The notes: generated by a model not told the origin, from the letters alone. Counted from the stretch's first letter, positions 32,591 to 43,408 are shown. The stretch is 64,000 nt of DNA from Dietzia aurantiaca (GCF_021033825.1 NZ_JAIFXZ010000002.1:1-64000), one strand, 5' to 3'. Made by a program: numbers and translations.

Positions 32591-32594
32591 GAAC

Positions 32595-34433
32595 TCAGTC
32601 CGGCAGGATGCGGACCGCGCCCTTGTCCGCCGACGATGCCATCGACGCGTACGCGCGGAGCGCGGTCGAGACCTTCCGGTCACGCTTGAACGGGCGCCAG
32701 GGCAGCGGGCCCTTCTCCTGACGACGACGATCCAACTCGGCCTCGTCGACATCCACCGAGATGGAGCGCGTGGCCACGTCGATCGTGACGATGTCGCCGT
32801 CACGCACGAGCCCGATCGGGCCGCCCGCCGCCGCCTCCGGGGCGATGTGGCCGATCGACAGCCCCGAGGACCCGCCCGAGAACCGGCCATCGGTGATCAG
32901 CGCGCACTTGGTGCCGAGCCCCGCACCCTTGATGAACGCGGTCGGGTGGAGCATCTCCTGCATACCGGGACCGCCGGCCGGCCCCTCGTAGAGCACGACA
33001 AGGACCTCGCCCGCCCGGAGTTGCTTGCCCAGGATCACGGACACGGCCTCCTCCTGGGATTCGACCACCCGGGCCGGGCCGGAGAAGTGGAAGTTGTCCT
33101 CGGACACGCCCGCGGTCTTGAAGACCGAGCCGTTCGGGGCGATGTTCCCGCGCAGGACGGCCAGGCCGCCCTCTTCGGTGGCGGGGTGCTCGACCGAGTG
33201 GATGCAGCCGTTCTGTGCATCCGTGTCGAGTGACTCCCAGCGGTTGTCGGTCGAGAACGGCTCGATGGTGCGCACCCCGCCCGGGGCGGCGTGGAACAGC
33301 TCGACGGCCTTCTCCGTCGCGGTGCCGCTCCGGATGTCCCAGTCCGCGATGTACTGCTCCAGGGAGGGGGAGTGGACCGAGTGGACGTCGGTGTCGAGCA
33401 CGCCGCCCCGGTACAGCTCGCCGAGGATCGCGGGGATGCCGCCGGCGCGGTGGACGTGCTCCATGTAGTAATCGGAATTCGGCGCCACCTTGGCCAGGCA
33501 GGGCACTCGACGGGAGATCTCCTCGATGTCGTGGAGGTCGAAGTCGACCTCACCCTCCTGGGCGGCCGCGAGGATGTGCAGGACCGTGTTGGTCGAACCG
33601 CCCATGGCCACGTCCAGGGCCATCGCGTTGCTGAACGCGGACCTGGTGGCCACCGACCTGGGCAGGACCGAGTCGTCGTCCTCGCGGTAGTACCGCGTGC
33701 ACAGGTCGACGATCAGGCGGCCCGCCTCCGCGAACAGTTCACGCCGTGCGCTGTGGGTGGCCAGGGTCGAGCCGTTGCCGGGCAGGGAGAGACCCAGGGC
33801 CTCGGTCAGGCAGTTCATGGAGTTGGCGGTGAACATGCCCGAGCACGAGCCGCACGTCGGACATGCCGAACGTTCGATCGCGTCGAGGTTGTCGTCGTCG
33901 ATCGCCGCGTTGGCCGAGGCGGAGATGGCGGTGATGAGATCGGAGCCGGCCTTGACCACCCCGTCGACGACGACGGAGAAACCCGACTCCATCGGGCCGC
34001 CGGAGACGAACACGGTGGGGATGTTCAGACGCATCGCCGCGTTGAGCATGCCCGGCGTGATCTTGTCGCAGTTGGAGATACAGACCAGTGCGTCCGCGGT
34101 ATGCGCGTTGACCATGTACTCCACGGAATCGGCGATGATCTCGCGGCTCGGCAGCGAGTAGAGCATTCCCGCGTGGCCCATTGCGATGCCGTCATCCACG
34201 GCGATCGTGTGGAACTCGCGGGCCACCCCACCGGCCTCGGCGATCTGCTCGGCCACGATCTCGCCCACGTTCTTCAGGTGCACGTGGCCCGGAACGAACT
34301 GGGTGTAGGAGTTCGCGATCGCGATGATCGGCTTGCCGAAGTCCGAGTCCGTCATCCCGGTGGCACGCCAGAGGGCCCGGGCCCCTGCGGCATTGCGTCC
34401 GGCGGTGCTGGTTCGTGACCTCAGGGGCGGCAT
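32595..34433 (-). CDS. ilvD: Dihydroxyacid dehydratase
   Basis: IlvD dehydrates dihydroxy-isovalerate and -methylvalerate in valine and isoleucine synthesis. At 612 residues it is the E. coli/C. glutamicum type, not the shorter mycobacterial type. Fe-S cysteines are visible in [12 protein letters not shown] and [18 protein letters not shown]; the C-terminus [11 protein letters not shown] is typical. ATG at 34433 gives [20 protein letters not shown], the usual start, with GAGG upstream. An in-frame ATG at 34508 would add 25 residues and has a weaker case. ilvBNC lies 2.2 kb away on the other strand. Confidence 0.95.
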   Translation of the reverse strand: MPPLRSRTSTAGRNAAGARALWRATGMTDSDFGKPIIAIANSYTQFVPGHVHLKNVGEIVAEQIAEAGGVAREFHTIAVDDGIAMGHAGMLYSLPSREIIADSVEYMVNAHTADALVCISNCDKITPGMLNAAMRLNIPTVFVSGGPMESGFSVVVDGVVKAGSDLITAISASANAAIDDDNLDAIERSACPTCGSCSGMFTANSMNCLTEALGLSLPGNGSTLATHSARRELFAEAGRLIVDLCTRYYREDDDSVLPRSVATRSAFSNAMALDVAMGGSTNTVLHILAAAQEGEVDFDLHDIEEISRRVPCLAKVAPNSDYYMEHVHRAGGIPAILGELYRGGVLDTDVHSVHSPSLEQYIADWDIRSGTATEKAVELFHAAPGGVRTIEPFSTDNRWESLDTDAQNGCIHSVEHPATEEGGLAVLRGNIAPNGSVFKTAGVSEDNFHFSGPARVVESQEEAVSVILGKQLRAGEVLVVLYEGPAGGPGMQEMLHPTAFIKGAGLGTKCALITDGRFSGGSSGLSIGHIAPEAAAGGPIGLVRDGDIVTIDVATRSISVDVDEAELDRRRQEKGPLPWRPFKRDRKVSTALRAYASMASSADKGAVRILPD

Positions 34434-34604
34434 GGGACCTCGATCCGATTCGGTGACTGTGTGGTCGTCAACAGGAAGGCTGCGTGGTGGCTCCCGGTGA
34501 AGGGACATACGCGCCGTGACCTCCCCACGATACGCCCCGGTACGGGGTTACCCTTCTCTCGGTCGGCCGTTCGGTCGGCACGTCAGACGTGAATGAGGAC
34601 CCGC

Positions 34605-36119
34605 ATGACCGATTCCGGACACACTGGTGGCTTCCGCGAGTTCGCCTCCCACTCCGCGGGGGCGATCGCTGTCGTCTGCGGACTGTTCTTCCTGCTGGCG
34701 TTCATGTACCTGGGGGGCACCGCGGACCCGCAGGCCCACGCGCGACACGTTCCCGTTGCCGTGGTGAACGAGGACGCGGGCGCGACCCTCGAGACGCCGA
34801 TCGGCCCCCGGAACCTCGACGTGGGTACCCAGATCACCGCCGGCCTGCTGCAGAACAATGACTGGGAGAAGCTCCGCCTGCACATCGTGGACGCCGCGGA
34901 GGCGGAGGAGGGACTGCGGGACGGTTCGTATTTCGGCGCGGTACGGATCCCGCCCGAGTTGAGCCGGCAGGTCGTGGACCTGGTGAACGCGGCGGCGACG
35001 GAGGCGGGCGAGACCGGCGAGTCTCCCGAACGGGCGTCGGTCACGTTGCAGTACTCGCCCAGGGTCTCGATCGTGTCAGGCCAGGTCATGAACACGGTCG
35101 CCGAACGGATGCGGGCATCGCTCCACGAGAGCATGGGTGCCACACTGCTGTCCGATTCCACGATGCTCGCCGACGCCGATGGTCGACAGATCGGCGCCGC
35201 CGCGGCCCTGGCACTGCAGTACCCGGTCGAGGTCGATGTGACCGAGTGGAATCCGCTGCCGGACGGGGTGACCAATGCCTCGCTGCCGATGTTCTATGCG
35301 CTCATCGTGATCCTCGCCGGGTTCACCGGGGCCATGATCATCTCGAATCTCCTCGACGCCCGGCTGGGCTTCATCCCGCTCGAGATCGGCCCGCTCGCGC
35401 TCCACGTGCACGTCGCGCCGTTCGGGCGTCTGCAGACGATGTTCCGGAAGTGGGCGGTCACCGTGGTCACGGCACCGCTGGTGTCGGCGCTGTGCCTGTG
35501 GGTCGCGGACATCATCGGTGTGACGGGGTACGACGCGTGGGACATGTTCTGGTTCTCGAACCTGGTGATCATCGCGGTCGGGGTGTGCGCCCACGCGATC
35601 CTCGCGGCGATCGGCAACGCGGGGTTGCTCGTCAACCTGGTGCTGTTCGTCGTGTTGGGCATCCCGACGTCCGGAGGGGCGACACCCACTCAGATGCTGC
35701 CGCAGATCTTCGTCGCGATCGGCTCCCTCCAGCCGATGCACCAGGCGTACCTGGGCCTGCGGTCGATCATGTTCTTCGACTCGAACTGGGGTGCGGGCCT
35801 TGGTCACGCGGTCTGGGTGCTCGGCGGGTGGTGTGTCGCCGGCGTGGTCCTCGGGGTGGCCGTCACGCTGTTGTACGAGCGGATGGGGTTACGGCGACAA
35901 GCTGTCGCGGACCGGGTGCCCGCGGGCAGGGGTGTGGCCAGTGGGCTGCCGATCCGGAACGGCGTCAGCCGGACACGCTCATCAGGGACCGGTGAGGCAG
36001 AGGCACGGGACTCAGTCGGCGTCGGGGGTGGTGGCGCTGTAGGGGTCTCGGATCCGGCCCCCGCTGGCCCGGGAGAGCCGGGGCAGGTCGTGGAAGGAGA
36101 CGCCGCCCATCGGCAGTGA
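34605..36119 (+). CDS. YhgE/Pip-like (DUF3533) membrane protein
   Basis: The 504-residue protein has one N-terminal membrane segment (AIAVVCGLFFLLAFMYLGG), an extracytoplasmic domain of about 180 residues beginning VPVAVVNEDAGA, then about five C-terminal membrane segments (from PMFYALIVILAGFTGAMII to CVAGVVLGVAVTLLYERM). This layout is that of ABC-2-like YhgE/Pip and DUF3533 proteins, often linked to export of small proteins or lipids; the substrate is unknown. ATG at 34605 follows GAGGAC by 6 nt. The last 60 or so residues are low-complexity and overlap the convergent PH-domain gene by 108 nt, so the true C-terminus may be shorter. Confidence 0.8.
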   Translation: MTDSGHTGGFREFASHSAGAIAVVCGLFFLLAFMYLGGTADPQAHARHVPVAVVNEDAGATLETPIGPRNLDVGTQITAGLLQNNDWEKLRLHIVDAAEAEEGLRDGSYFGAVRIPPELSRQVVDLVNAAATEAGETGESPERASVTLQYSPRVSIVSGQVMNTVAERMRASLHESMGATLLSDSTMLADADGRQIGAAAALALQYPVEVDVTEWNPLPDGVTNASLPMFYALIVILAGFTGAMIISNLLDARLGFIPLEIGPLALHVHVAPFGRLQTMFRKWAVTVVTAPLVSALCLWVADIIGVTGYDAWDMFWFSNLVIIAVGVCAHAILAAIGNAGLLVNLVLFVVLGIPTSGGATPTQMLPQIFVAIGSLQPMHQAYLGLRSIMFFDSNWGAGLGHAVWVLGGWCVAGVVLGVAVTLLYERMGLRRQAVADRVPAGRGVASGLPIRNGVSRTRSSGTGEAEARDSVGVGGGGAVGVSDPAPAGPGEPGQVVEGDAAHRQ

Positions 36120-36446
36120 CGCCTCATCGGTCGTGACCAGGCGCGCGAAGCCGTTCTTGGGGAACATCACACCCTTGACCTCATCCCACGGAACGGACCG
36201 GCGGCTGCGCCAGGTCGACAGGTGGACGCCCTCGTCGTCGAGTCTGGTCGAGGTACGGGCCACCCACCAGGCGAAGGCGATCGGAAGCAGCACGAGCCAG
36301 CCGAGCGCGAGCGGGTAGGCCGTCGCGGGCCAGGCGATCGCCAGCAGGAAGATCGCGATGACGATGTACGACATGGGATTGACCCGGAAAAGTGACCGGT
36401 CGCGGGGAGTAGATTCCGGGAGGGGGGCTGAAAATTGCGCGCTCAT
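36012..36446 (-). CDS. PH-domain membrane protein (Cfp6/Rv3004 type)
   Basis: The 144-residue protein has two adjacent hydrophobic segments (SYIVIAIFLLAIAWPATAY and LALGWLVLLPIAFAWWVA) followed by a bacterial PH-like domain (TSTRLDDEGVHLSTWRSRRSVPWDEVKGVMFP). The M. tuberculosis counterpart is the low-molecular-weight antigen Cfp6, next to ilvB as here. Function is unknown. The ATG at 36446 gives the shortest normal N-terminus. The gene shares 108 nt with the 3' end of the convergent YhgE-like gene. Confidence 0.83.
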   Translation of the reverse strand: MSAQFSAPLPESTPRDRSLFRVNPMSYIVIAIFLLAIAWPATAYPLALGWLVLLPIAFAWWVARTSTRLDDEGVHLSTWRSRRSVPWDEVKGVMFPKNGFARLVTTDEASLPMGGVSFHDLPRLSRASGGRIRDPYSATTPDAD

Positions 36447-36497
36447 GATGCTCGATAGTGTCTCACGGTCCACATAGTGGGATCGGGGTTCCACGAG

Positions 36498-36527
36498 TTG
36501 ACGCTGTGGTCGGCGCCCACCTAGTCT
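36498..36527 (+). promoter_or_regulatory. ilvBNC promoter
   Basis: TTGACG (36498-36503) and TAGTCT (36522-36527) are separated by 18 nt, the best consensus promoter in the window. Transcription would begin at or next to the leader ATG at 36535 (7 nt after the -10), so the leader peptide is probably translated from a leaderless mRNA. Confidence 0.8.
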
Positions 36528-36534
36528 GGGTGCC

Positions 36535-36582
36535 ATGAACACACGGAACGGTCTCGTACTCGGCCGGCGCGTCGGCGCCTGA
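36535..36582 (+). CDS. Leader peptide of ilvBNC attenuator
   Basis: This 15-residue ORF (MNTRNGLVLGRRVGA) starts 7 nt after the -10 element and lies upstream of an intrinsic terminator and of ilvB. It contains Leu-Val-Leu at codons 7-9 and Val at codon 13, suiting it to sense charged branched-chain tRNAs. The C. glutamicum ilvBNC operon is controlled by attenuation through a comparable short leader rich in Val. Bases 36562-36569 (GGCCGGCG), inside the leader, are exactly complementary to 36616-36623 in the terminator arm. Bases 36567-36574 are complementary to 36603-36610. Competing structures are therefore possible. Confidence 0.8.
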   Translation: MNTRNGLVLGRRVGA

Positions 36583-36611
36583 GCCGTCACCTGGCTTCTC
36601 GACGACGCGCA

Positions 36612-36645
36612 CCCTCGCCGGCCCCGTGGCCGTCGGGGGTTTTTT
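36612..36645 (+). terminator. Attenuator (intrinsic terminator) upstream of ilvB
   Basis: CCCTCGCCGGCC (36612-36623... with loop CCGT) pairs with GGCCGTCGGGGG (36628-36639) over 12 positions with one G-U and one mismatch, followed directly by six T residues (36640-36645). A T-run is rare in this GC-rich DNA, which marks it as a real regulated terminator 80 nt before ilvB. Confidence 0.88.
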
Positions 36646-36725
36646 GTTGCCGGGTACCCGCGGGCCGACCGGGCCGCGGAGGGCGACAATCCACTGCTCC
36701 ACGACCAGCATGAAGGATAGTTGAA

Positions 36726-38621
36726 GTGAGCGCACCAACGGCACAGCCCGGGCCTCGTCCGGGCACAGAGCACAAGGCCCGGTCCACGGCCCCTGAGCGG
36801 ATGACCGGAGCCCAGGCCGTGGTCCGGTCTCTCGAGGAGATCGGCACCGAGGTCGTCTTCGGAATCCCCGGCGGGGCCATCCTGCCGGTCTACGACCCGC
36901 TGTACGACTCGGCCAGGGTCCGGCACGTTCTCGTGCGTCATGAACAGGGCGCCGGTCACGCGGCGACCGGGTACGCGCAGGTCACCGGCAAGGTCGGCGT
37001 CTGCATGGCGACCTCCGGCCCCGGTGCCACCAACCTGGTGACCCCACTCGCCGACGCACAGATGGACTCGGTCCCCGTCGTGGCCATCACAGGCCAGGTC
37101 GGTACCGCCCTCATCGGCACGGACGGCTTCCAGGAGGCCGACATCTCCGGCATCACGATGCCGATCACCAAGCACAACTTCCTGGTCTCGCATGGTGACG
37201 ACATCCCGCGGATGATCGCCGAGGCCTTCCACATCGCGCAGTCCGGTCGCCCGGGCGCGGTGCTCGTGGACATCCCCAAGGACGTCCTGCAGAACGAGAT
37301 GACCTTCTCCTGGCCGCCGGAGATGAAGCTGCCCGGCTACCGTCCGGTCACGAAGCCGCACGGCAAGCAGATCCGCGAGGCCGCCCGGATGATGGCCCGT
37401 GCCAAGCGTCCGGTGCTCTACGTCGGTGGTGGCGTCATCAAGGCGGACGCCTCGGCGGAGCTCATGGAGCTCGCCGAGTTGACGGGGATCCCGGTCGTCA
37501 CCACCCTGATGGCGCGTGGCGCGTTCCCGGATTCGCACCGGCTGCACTACGGCATGCCGGGCATGCACGGTACCGTCGCCGCGGTCGCCGCCCTGCAGCG
37601 CTCGGATCTGCTCATCACCCTGGGCGCGCGTTTCGACGACCGGGTCACCGGCCGCCTCGACACCTTCGCACCGGATGCCAAGGTCATCCACGCGGACATC
37701 GATCCGGCCGAGATCGGCAAGAACCGTGCCGTGGACGTCCCGATCGTCGGCGACATCAAGGAGGTGCTCGCCGAGCTCGTCCAGACCCTTCGAGGCGAGC
37801 GTGACTCGGGATCGATGAAGGCCCCCGCGACCTGGGTCGAGCAGCTCGACGAGATCCGCAGCGAGTACCCGCTCGGGTACGCCCCGCAGTCCGACGGTTC
37901 GCTGTCGCCCGAGTACGTCATCGAGCGGCTCAGTGCGGCCGCCGGTCCCGACGCCATCTACTGCGCGGGCGTCGGTCAGCACCAGATGTGGGCCGCGCAG
38001 TTCGTGCGGTACGAGAAGCCGCGCACGTGGCTCAACTCGGGCGGGCTCGGGACCATGGGGTACTCGGTCCCCGCCGCGATGGGCGCGAAGTTCGGCCGTC
38101 CCGATGCCGAGGTGTGGTCCATCGACGGCGACGGCTGCTTCCAGATGACCAATCAGGAGCTCGCCACCTGTGCGATCGAGGGCGCACCGATCAAGGTCGC
38201 GCTGATCAACAACGGCAACCTGGGCATGGTCCGACAGTGGCAGACGCTGTTCTACGACCAGCGTTACTCGCAGACCGATCTGTCGACCCACTCGATGCAC
38301 ATCCCCGACTTCGTCAAGCTCGGCGAGGCGCTCGGTTGCGTGGCGCTGCGCTGTGAGCGCGCGGAGGACGTCGACGCGGTGATCGCCCAGGCCCGGGAGA
38401 TCAACGACCGGCCGGTGCTCATCGACTTCATCGTGGGCAAGGACGCCCAGGTGTGGCCCATGGTCGCGGCCGGAACGTCCAACGACGAGATCATGGCGGC
38501 CCGGGACATCCGGCCGCTGTTCGACGACAGCGACTCCGCGGCGGACGAGCCCGCGGAGATCCACGAGGCGACCGAGCGGATCGACGCCGCGGTGATCGCC
38601 GCCCAGGAGGAGGACCAGTGA
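36726..38621 (+). CDS. ilvB: Acetolactate synthase large subunit
   Basis: IlvB condenses pyruvate with pyruvate or 2-oxobutyrate, the first common step of valine, leucine and isoleucine synthesis. The 631-residue protein has a short disordered N-terminus, the ThDP-activating Glu ([14 protein letters not shown]), and the ThDP/Mg motif [16 protein letters not shown] to [12 protein letters not shown]. The GTG start has AAGGA about 9 nt upstream. Its TGA overlaps the ilvN GTG. Expression is probably set by the upstream leader and attenuator. Confidence 0.97.
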   Translation: MSAPTAQPGPRPGTEHKARSTAPERMTGAQAVVRSLEEIGTEVVFGIPGGAILPVYDPLYDSARVRHVLVRHEQGAGHAATGYAQVTGKVGVCMATSGPGATNLVTPLADAQMDSVPVVAITGQVGTALIGTDGFQEADISGITMPITKHNFLVSHGDDIPRMIAEAFHIAQSGRPGAVLVDIPKDVLQNEMTFSWPPEMKLPGYRPVTKPHGKQIREAARMMARAKRPVLYVGGGVIKADASAELMELAELTGIPVVTTLMARGAFPDSHRLHYGMPGMHGTVAAVAALQRSDLLITLGARFDDRVTGRLDTFAPDAKVIHADIDPAEIGKNRAVDVPIVGDIKEVLAELVQTLRGERDSGSMKAPATWVEQLDEIRSEYPLGYAPQSDGSLSPEYVIERLSAAAGPDAIYCAGVGQHQMWAAQFVRYEKPRTWLNSGGLGTMGYSVPAAMGAKFGRPDAEVWSIDGDGCFQMTNQELATCAIEGAPIKVALINNGNLGMVRQWQTLFYDQRYSQTDLSTHSMHIPDFVKLGEALGCVALRCERAEDVDAVIAQAREINDRPVLIDFIVGKDAQVWPMVAAGTSNDEIMAARDIRPLFDDSDSAADEPAEIHEATERIDAAVIAAQEEDQ

Positions 38622-39121
38622 CCGCTCGCTCCCACACCCTGAGCGTTCTGGTGGAGGACAAGCCGGGCGTGCTCGCACGCGTGGCCTCGCTCTTCTCCCG
38701 GCGCGGGTTCAACATCGAGTCGCTCGCCGTCGGCCCGACGGAAACGGATGGTCTGTCGCGGATGACGATCGTCGTCAACGTCGAGGACTTCCCGCTCGAG
38801 CAGGTGACCAAGCAGCTAAACAAGCTGGTCAACGTCATCAAGATCGTCGAGCAGGACCCGGCCGGCTCGGTCTCCCGCGAACTCACCCTGGTCAAGGTCC
38901 GCGCCGACGCGACGAACCGTGGTCAGATCGTGGAGATCGCCAGCCTGTTCCGTGCCCATGTCGTGGACGTCGCCCCGGAGTCGGTGACGCTCGAGGCGAC
39001 CGGTACCCCGGACAAGCTCGACGCGCTCCTGCGGATGCTCGACGGTTACGGCATCCGCGAGATCGTGCAGTCCGGCATGGTCGCGCTGGGACGCGGCCCC
39101 AAGTCCATCACCACCACTCGA

Positions 39122-39124
<3 letters not shown>
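38618..39124 (+). CDS. ilvN: Acetolactate synthase small (regulatory) subunit
   Basis: IlvN binds valine through its ACT domain and sets feedback inhibition of IlvB. The 168-residue protein has the N-terminal ACT motif [20 protein letters not shown] with [11 protein letters not shown] and a C-terminal domain ending [16 protein letters not shown]. It is coupled to ilvB by a GTGA overlap. Its TAG stop (39122-39124) is embedded in TAGTCT, a candidate -10 for ilvC. Confidence 0.97.
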
Positions 39125-40180
<1,056 letters not shown>

Positions 40181-40193
40181 GTGTTGCGGGGGA

Positions 40194-40229
40194 GATCCCG
40201 GTGAGATGCCTGTAGGGTCCACCGGGATC
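40194..40229. promoter_or_regulatory. 10-bp inverted repeat flanking a -10-like hexamer
   Basis: GATCCCGGTG (40194-40203) and CACCGGGATC (40220-40229) are exact inverted repeats around a 16-nt loop that contains TAGGGT (40213-40218), a likely -10 for the next lipoprotein gene. It could be the ilvC terminator or an operator over the downstream promoter; sequence alone does not decide. Confidence 0.45.
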
Positions 40230-40255
40230 TGATCCCGAGTGCTTGGAGGACCGTC

Positions 40256-41887
40256 GTGCGTCACATCAAACGAGGTGTGGGTGCGGCGGTCCTCGCCATT
40301 TGCCTGGCCTCGTCCACGGTCGCCTGTGCCTCCGGTTCGTCAGGCGACGGGCCGGGTGCCCGGGCAGCCGATGAGCAGGGCACGCGGGTGGCCGTGGACA
40401 CGGATGGCTCGGGCGTGGAGGCGGCCGCCCTCCTGTTGGACACCGCTCCGGTGGTCGTCGTGGCCGCCCCGGACGCGGCCGCGCAGGCTCGTGCGGCGTC
40501 GGTGGCGGTGGGGCTGCGGGCGCCCATGTTGACCTCGGTGCCGGGCGGGGACGCGGAGCTGGCCGAGGAGATCGCGAGACTCGGCGCCGAGCGGGTGCTC
40601 CGGGTCGGAGACGTCTCGTTCGAACCCGACGACGCCGACGTGGTCGACGCCCCCGGGGACCGCGCCGGACTCGAGGAACTGACCGGGGTCTCCTTCGAGG
40701 CCGAGGTCGATGTTCCCGAGACCCGCATAGACGACACCACTGTCCATCTGAGCCCCGGTGCACCGGCGTTGATGACCTCGGGCACGCCCCTGTCGCGGGA
40801 CACGGGTGCGGGCTCGGCCGGGGTGGCTGATGCCGAACCGTTCGAGACCGGATCTCCGGCGTGGGCAGGCGACGAGGCTCCCACGGTTCTCGTGCACGAC
40901 GGGACCCCTGTCGCCGCGATCGCCACCGCCGTGGCCACCGGAGGCGCGGTGTCGCATCTACGCACGCCGGACCCGCGGGTCGACGGCGGATCGGTGGAGG
41001 CAGTGCGGGACGCCGAGGTCATCTACGCGCTCGGGCCGGACTGGGGGAGTGAGGAGGAGGTCGCGGACCGGGTCGAGAAGGCCCGCGCCGTTCCCGAGCT
41101 TCCCGGCGGTGGCCAGCTGGTGTTCCCGGGCCGGCGCTTCGTCGCGGCGTACGGTTCGCCGATCACCCCGGCTCTCGGGATCCTCGGTGAGCAGGGACCG
41201 CAGGAGAGCGTGGCCCGGGTCCAGAGGTTGGTCGAGCAGTACCAGCCGTACTCCCCGGAACAGGTCGTGCCCGCCTTCGAGATCATCGGCACCGTCGCTT
41301 CCGGCGCGCCGGGTGACGACGGGAACTTCACCAACGAGTGGGGCCCGGAAGAGTTCGAACCGCTGGTCGACGCGATCACGGCCGCCGGCGGCTACGCGGT
41401 GATCGATCTGCAGCCCGGAATGGCCGACATGGTCGACCAGGCCAGGATCTTCGAGGACCTGCTGAAGCGACCGGACGTGGGGCTCGCGCTGGATCCGGAG
41501 TGGAAGCTGGAGCCGGGGCAGCAGCCCGGGGCCCAGATCGGGTCGGTGGATGCCGAGGAGATCAATCGCGTCGTCGACTGGCTGGCTGATCTGACCAGGG
41601 AGTCGGGCGGACCCCAGAAGCTCCTGATCCTCCATCAGTTCAGCACGGCGATGATCTCGAACCGCGAACAGATCGACACCTCGCGGCCCGAGTTGGCCAT
41701 CGCGCTGCACGCCGACGGCCACGGCACCCCGGACCTCAAACTGGGGACGTGGGATGCCCTGCGTTCAGGCCTGTCGCCCGAGATCCGGTTGGCGTGGAAG
41801 AACTTCTACGACGAGGACACCCCCACCTTCACGCCGGAGCAGACGATGGCGGTCGAGCCCAGGCCGTGGTTCGTCTCCTACCAGTGA
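40256..41887 (+). CDS. Large lipoprotein with cell-wall-binding-repeat-like N-terminus
   Basis: The 543-residue precursor has a signal peptide with lipobox SSTVAC and then an Ala/Asp-rich region. Two stretches there resemble cell-wall-binding repeat 2 modules: VAVGLRAPMLTSVPGGDAEL to ERVLRVGD, and TVLVHDGTPVAAIATAVATG to VIYALGPDW. The C-terminal 230 residues look like a separate alpha/beta domain (GGYAVIDLQPGM, VGLALDPEWKLEPGQQPG, KLLILHQFST, LAIALHADGHGT), which could be a barrel fold. The GTG start has TTGGAGGA upstream. Function is unknown; an envelope location is strongly suggested. Confidence 0.78.
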   Translation: MRHIKRGVGAAVLAICLASSTVACASGSSGDGPGARAADEQGTRVAVDTDGSGVEAAALLLDTAPVVVVAAPDAAAQARAASVAVGLRAPMLTSVPGGDAELAEEIARLGAERVLRVGDVSFEPDDADVVDAPGDRAGLEELTGVSFEAEVDVPETRIDDTTVHLSPGAPALMTSGTPLSRDTGAGSAGVADAEPFETGSPAWAGDEAPTVLVHDGTPVAAIATAVATGGAVSHLRTPDPRVDGGSVEAVRDAEVIYALGPDWGSEEEVADRVEKARAVPELPGGGQLVFPGRRFVAAYGSPITPALGILGEQGPQESVARVQRLVEQYQPYSPEQVVPAFEIIGTVASGAPGDDGNFTNEWGPEEFEPLVDAITAAGGYAVIDLQPGMADMVDQARIFEDLLKRPDVGLALDPEWKLEPGQQPGAQIGSVDAEEINRVVDWLADLTRESGGPQKLLILHQFSTAMISNREQIDTSRPELAIALHADGHGTPDLKLGTWDALRSGLSPEIRLAWKNFYDEDTPTFTPEQTMAVEPRPWFVSYQ

Positions 41888-41905
41888 CCGGCTGAGCCGG
41901 GTGGG

Positions 41906-43408
41906 TCAGGCGCGGAGGATCCGACGCGCCACGTGCTGCCCGGCCATGCCGTGGACGCCGGGGCCGGGCGGGGTCGAACCGGAGGCGTGCCAGACGCCGG
42001 GGATCCCGGTGGCGAACGGATCCACGCGGGGGACGGGGCGGGCGATCAGCCCGCGCAGGTCCACCCGGCCACCGGCGATATCACCGCCGAGGTGGTTCGC
42101 ATTGTGCTCGGACATCCGGGAGGCCGGAGTGCAGTGCGTTGCCACCACCACGTCGCGCACCCCCGGGGCGACGGCCTCCAGCGCGTCCAGGACCTGCTCG
42201 GTCTGGTCCTGCTCCGAGAACGCCGGGACGTGGGCGTAGGTCCAGAGCGGCCGGCGGCCGTCGTCGGCGATGCGGCCGGGGTCCGTGACCCAGGGCTGGG
42301 AGATCAGGATCATCGGCTTGTCGGCATGGCGGCCGGCCGACACCTCACGTTCGGCGAGCCGGATGGCGTGGGTATCGCCACCGAGATGCACGGTGCCCGC
42401 CTCGCGGAGCCGGGCATCTCGCCACGGCACCGGCCCGGAGAGAACGAGATCCACCTTGGCCGCCGCGCCGCCCACGGGGACGCGGTTGAGACGGCGAGCG
42501 CGTCGGGCCGTGGCGGGCGAGGGCGAGGACGCCAGCAGGATCGAGCCCAGTCCGCGCGGCGAGGTGGTGAACACGACGTCCGGGGCGTCGAGTTCTGCCA
42601 GGCCGCCGATGCGGACGCCTGTCCGGATCTCCCCGCCGGCAGCGCGCAGTGCGTCGGCGAGTGCGGCCGTGAGCGCGCCGCTCCCACCCGCCGGCAGGGC
42701 CCAGCCCAGGGGGGCGTGGAGGAGGGATCCGAGAACGAGGCCGGCCGCCGTGGCGGCCGGGGAGCCGAGCGGGGTGATGGCGTGGGCGGCGATCCCGGAC
42801 ATCAGCGTCCGCCCGTCGATGCCCAGTGAGTCCGGCAGCGCGCCCCGGGGGTGTGCGCGGACAAAGGCGCCGGCGAGGGCTGCGGTGGCGGCCGGGGGCG
42901 GGACGGAACGCTGGTCCGACAGCGCTGCGGCGGCCACCTCGACGGGCCGACGGGCGAGCGCGCCCATCAGAGACCACCACGCGGATGCTTCCCGCACTGA
43001 GCCGAACCCGGCCGCGAGGGCATCCGGAGCGGGGTTGGTCGGCACGACGATCGCATCCCGGCCGGGCAGCGCGTGCGCCAGTTGCACCGGGGGAGTGACC
43101 ATCTCGACACCGTGCGCGGCGAGGTCGAACTCGCGGAAGAACGGCGACGACCCGGCCATCGGATGGACGGCCGAGCACGGATCGACGACCAGCCCGTCCC
43201 AGTGGCCGGACGACAGTGCCCGTTCCCGGTTGTCGCCGGAGAGGAGGTCGGGCAGGGGAACGGTTCGACAACCGCCGCCGATGCTCTCCTGCTCCTCCAG
43301 CACGACGACCTGGCGGCCGGATCGCGCGCACAGCAGCGCCGCGGCGAGACCGTTCGGGCCGGAGCCCACCACGGCGACGTCCGCGCGTATCCGGCCGGTC
43401 GCGCTCAC
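41906..43408 (-). CDS. FAD-dependent oxidoreductase, phytoene-dehydrogenase-like (Rv2997 type)
   Basis: The 500-residue protein has an N-terminal dinucleotide-binding motif VAVVGSGPNGLAAALLCARSG followed by Glu in VVVLEEQESIGGGCRT. It also has a C-terminal flavin-binding stretch (GVWHASGSTPPGPGVHGMAG), the pattern of NAD(P)/FAD proteins related to carotenoid desaturases. The substrate is unknown; there are no carotenoid genes nearby. The GTG start overlaps the stop of the upstream 204-residue gene (GTGA), so the two are cotranslated. M. tuberculosis Rv2997 lies in a similar position near serA. Confidence 0.83.
   Translation of the reverse strand: MSATGRIRADVAVVGSGPNGLAAALLCARSGRQVVVLEEQESIGGGCRTVPLPDLLSGDNRERALSSGHWDGLVVDPCSAVHPMAGSSPFFREFDLAAHGVEMVTPPVQLAHALPGRDAIVVPTNPAPDALAAGFGSVREASAWWSLMGALARRPVEVAAAALSDQRSVPPPAATAALAGAFVRAHPRGALPDSLGIDGRTLMSGIAAHAITPLGSPAATAAGLVLGSLLHAPLGWALPAGGSGALTAALADALRAAGGEIRTGVRIGGLAELDAPDVVFTTSPRGLGSILLASSPSPATARRARRLNRVPVGGAAAKVDLVLSGPVPWRDARLREAGTVHLGGDTHAIRLAEREVSAGRHADKPMILISQPWVTDPGRIADDGRRPLWTYAHVPAFSEQDQTEQVLDALEAVAPGVRDVVVATHCTPASRMSEHNANHLGGDIAGGRVDLRGLIARPVPRVDPFATGIPGVWHASGSTPPGPGVHGMAGQHVARRILRA

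Noticed and set aside
36012-38678. An 888-codon minus-strand open frame across ilvB
   Set aside because: Only 36012-36446 is the PH-domain gene; the remainder mirrors strongly biased ilvB codons and crosses the ilv attenuator.
40194-40229. Calling the inverted repeat after ilvC a definite terminator
   Set aside because: It has a 16-nt loop holding a -10-like hexamer and no T-run, so an operator is equally likely; it is listed only as a regulatory candidate.
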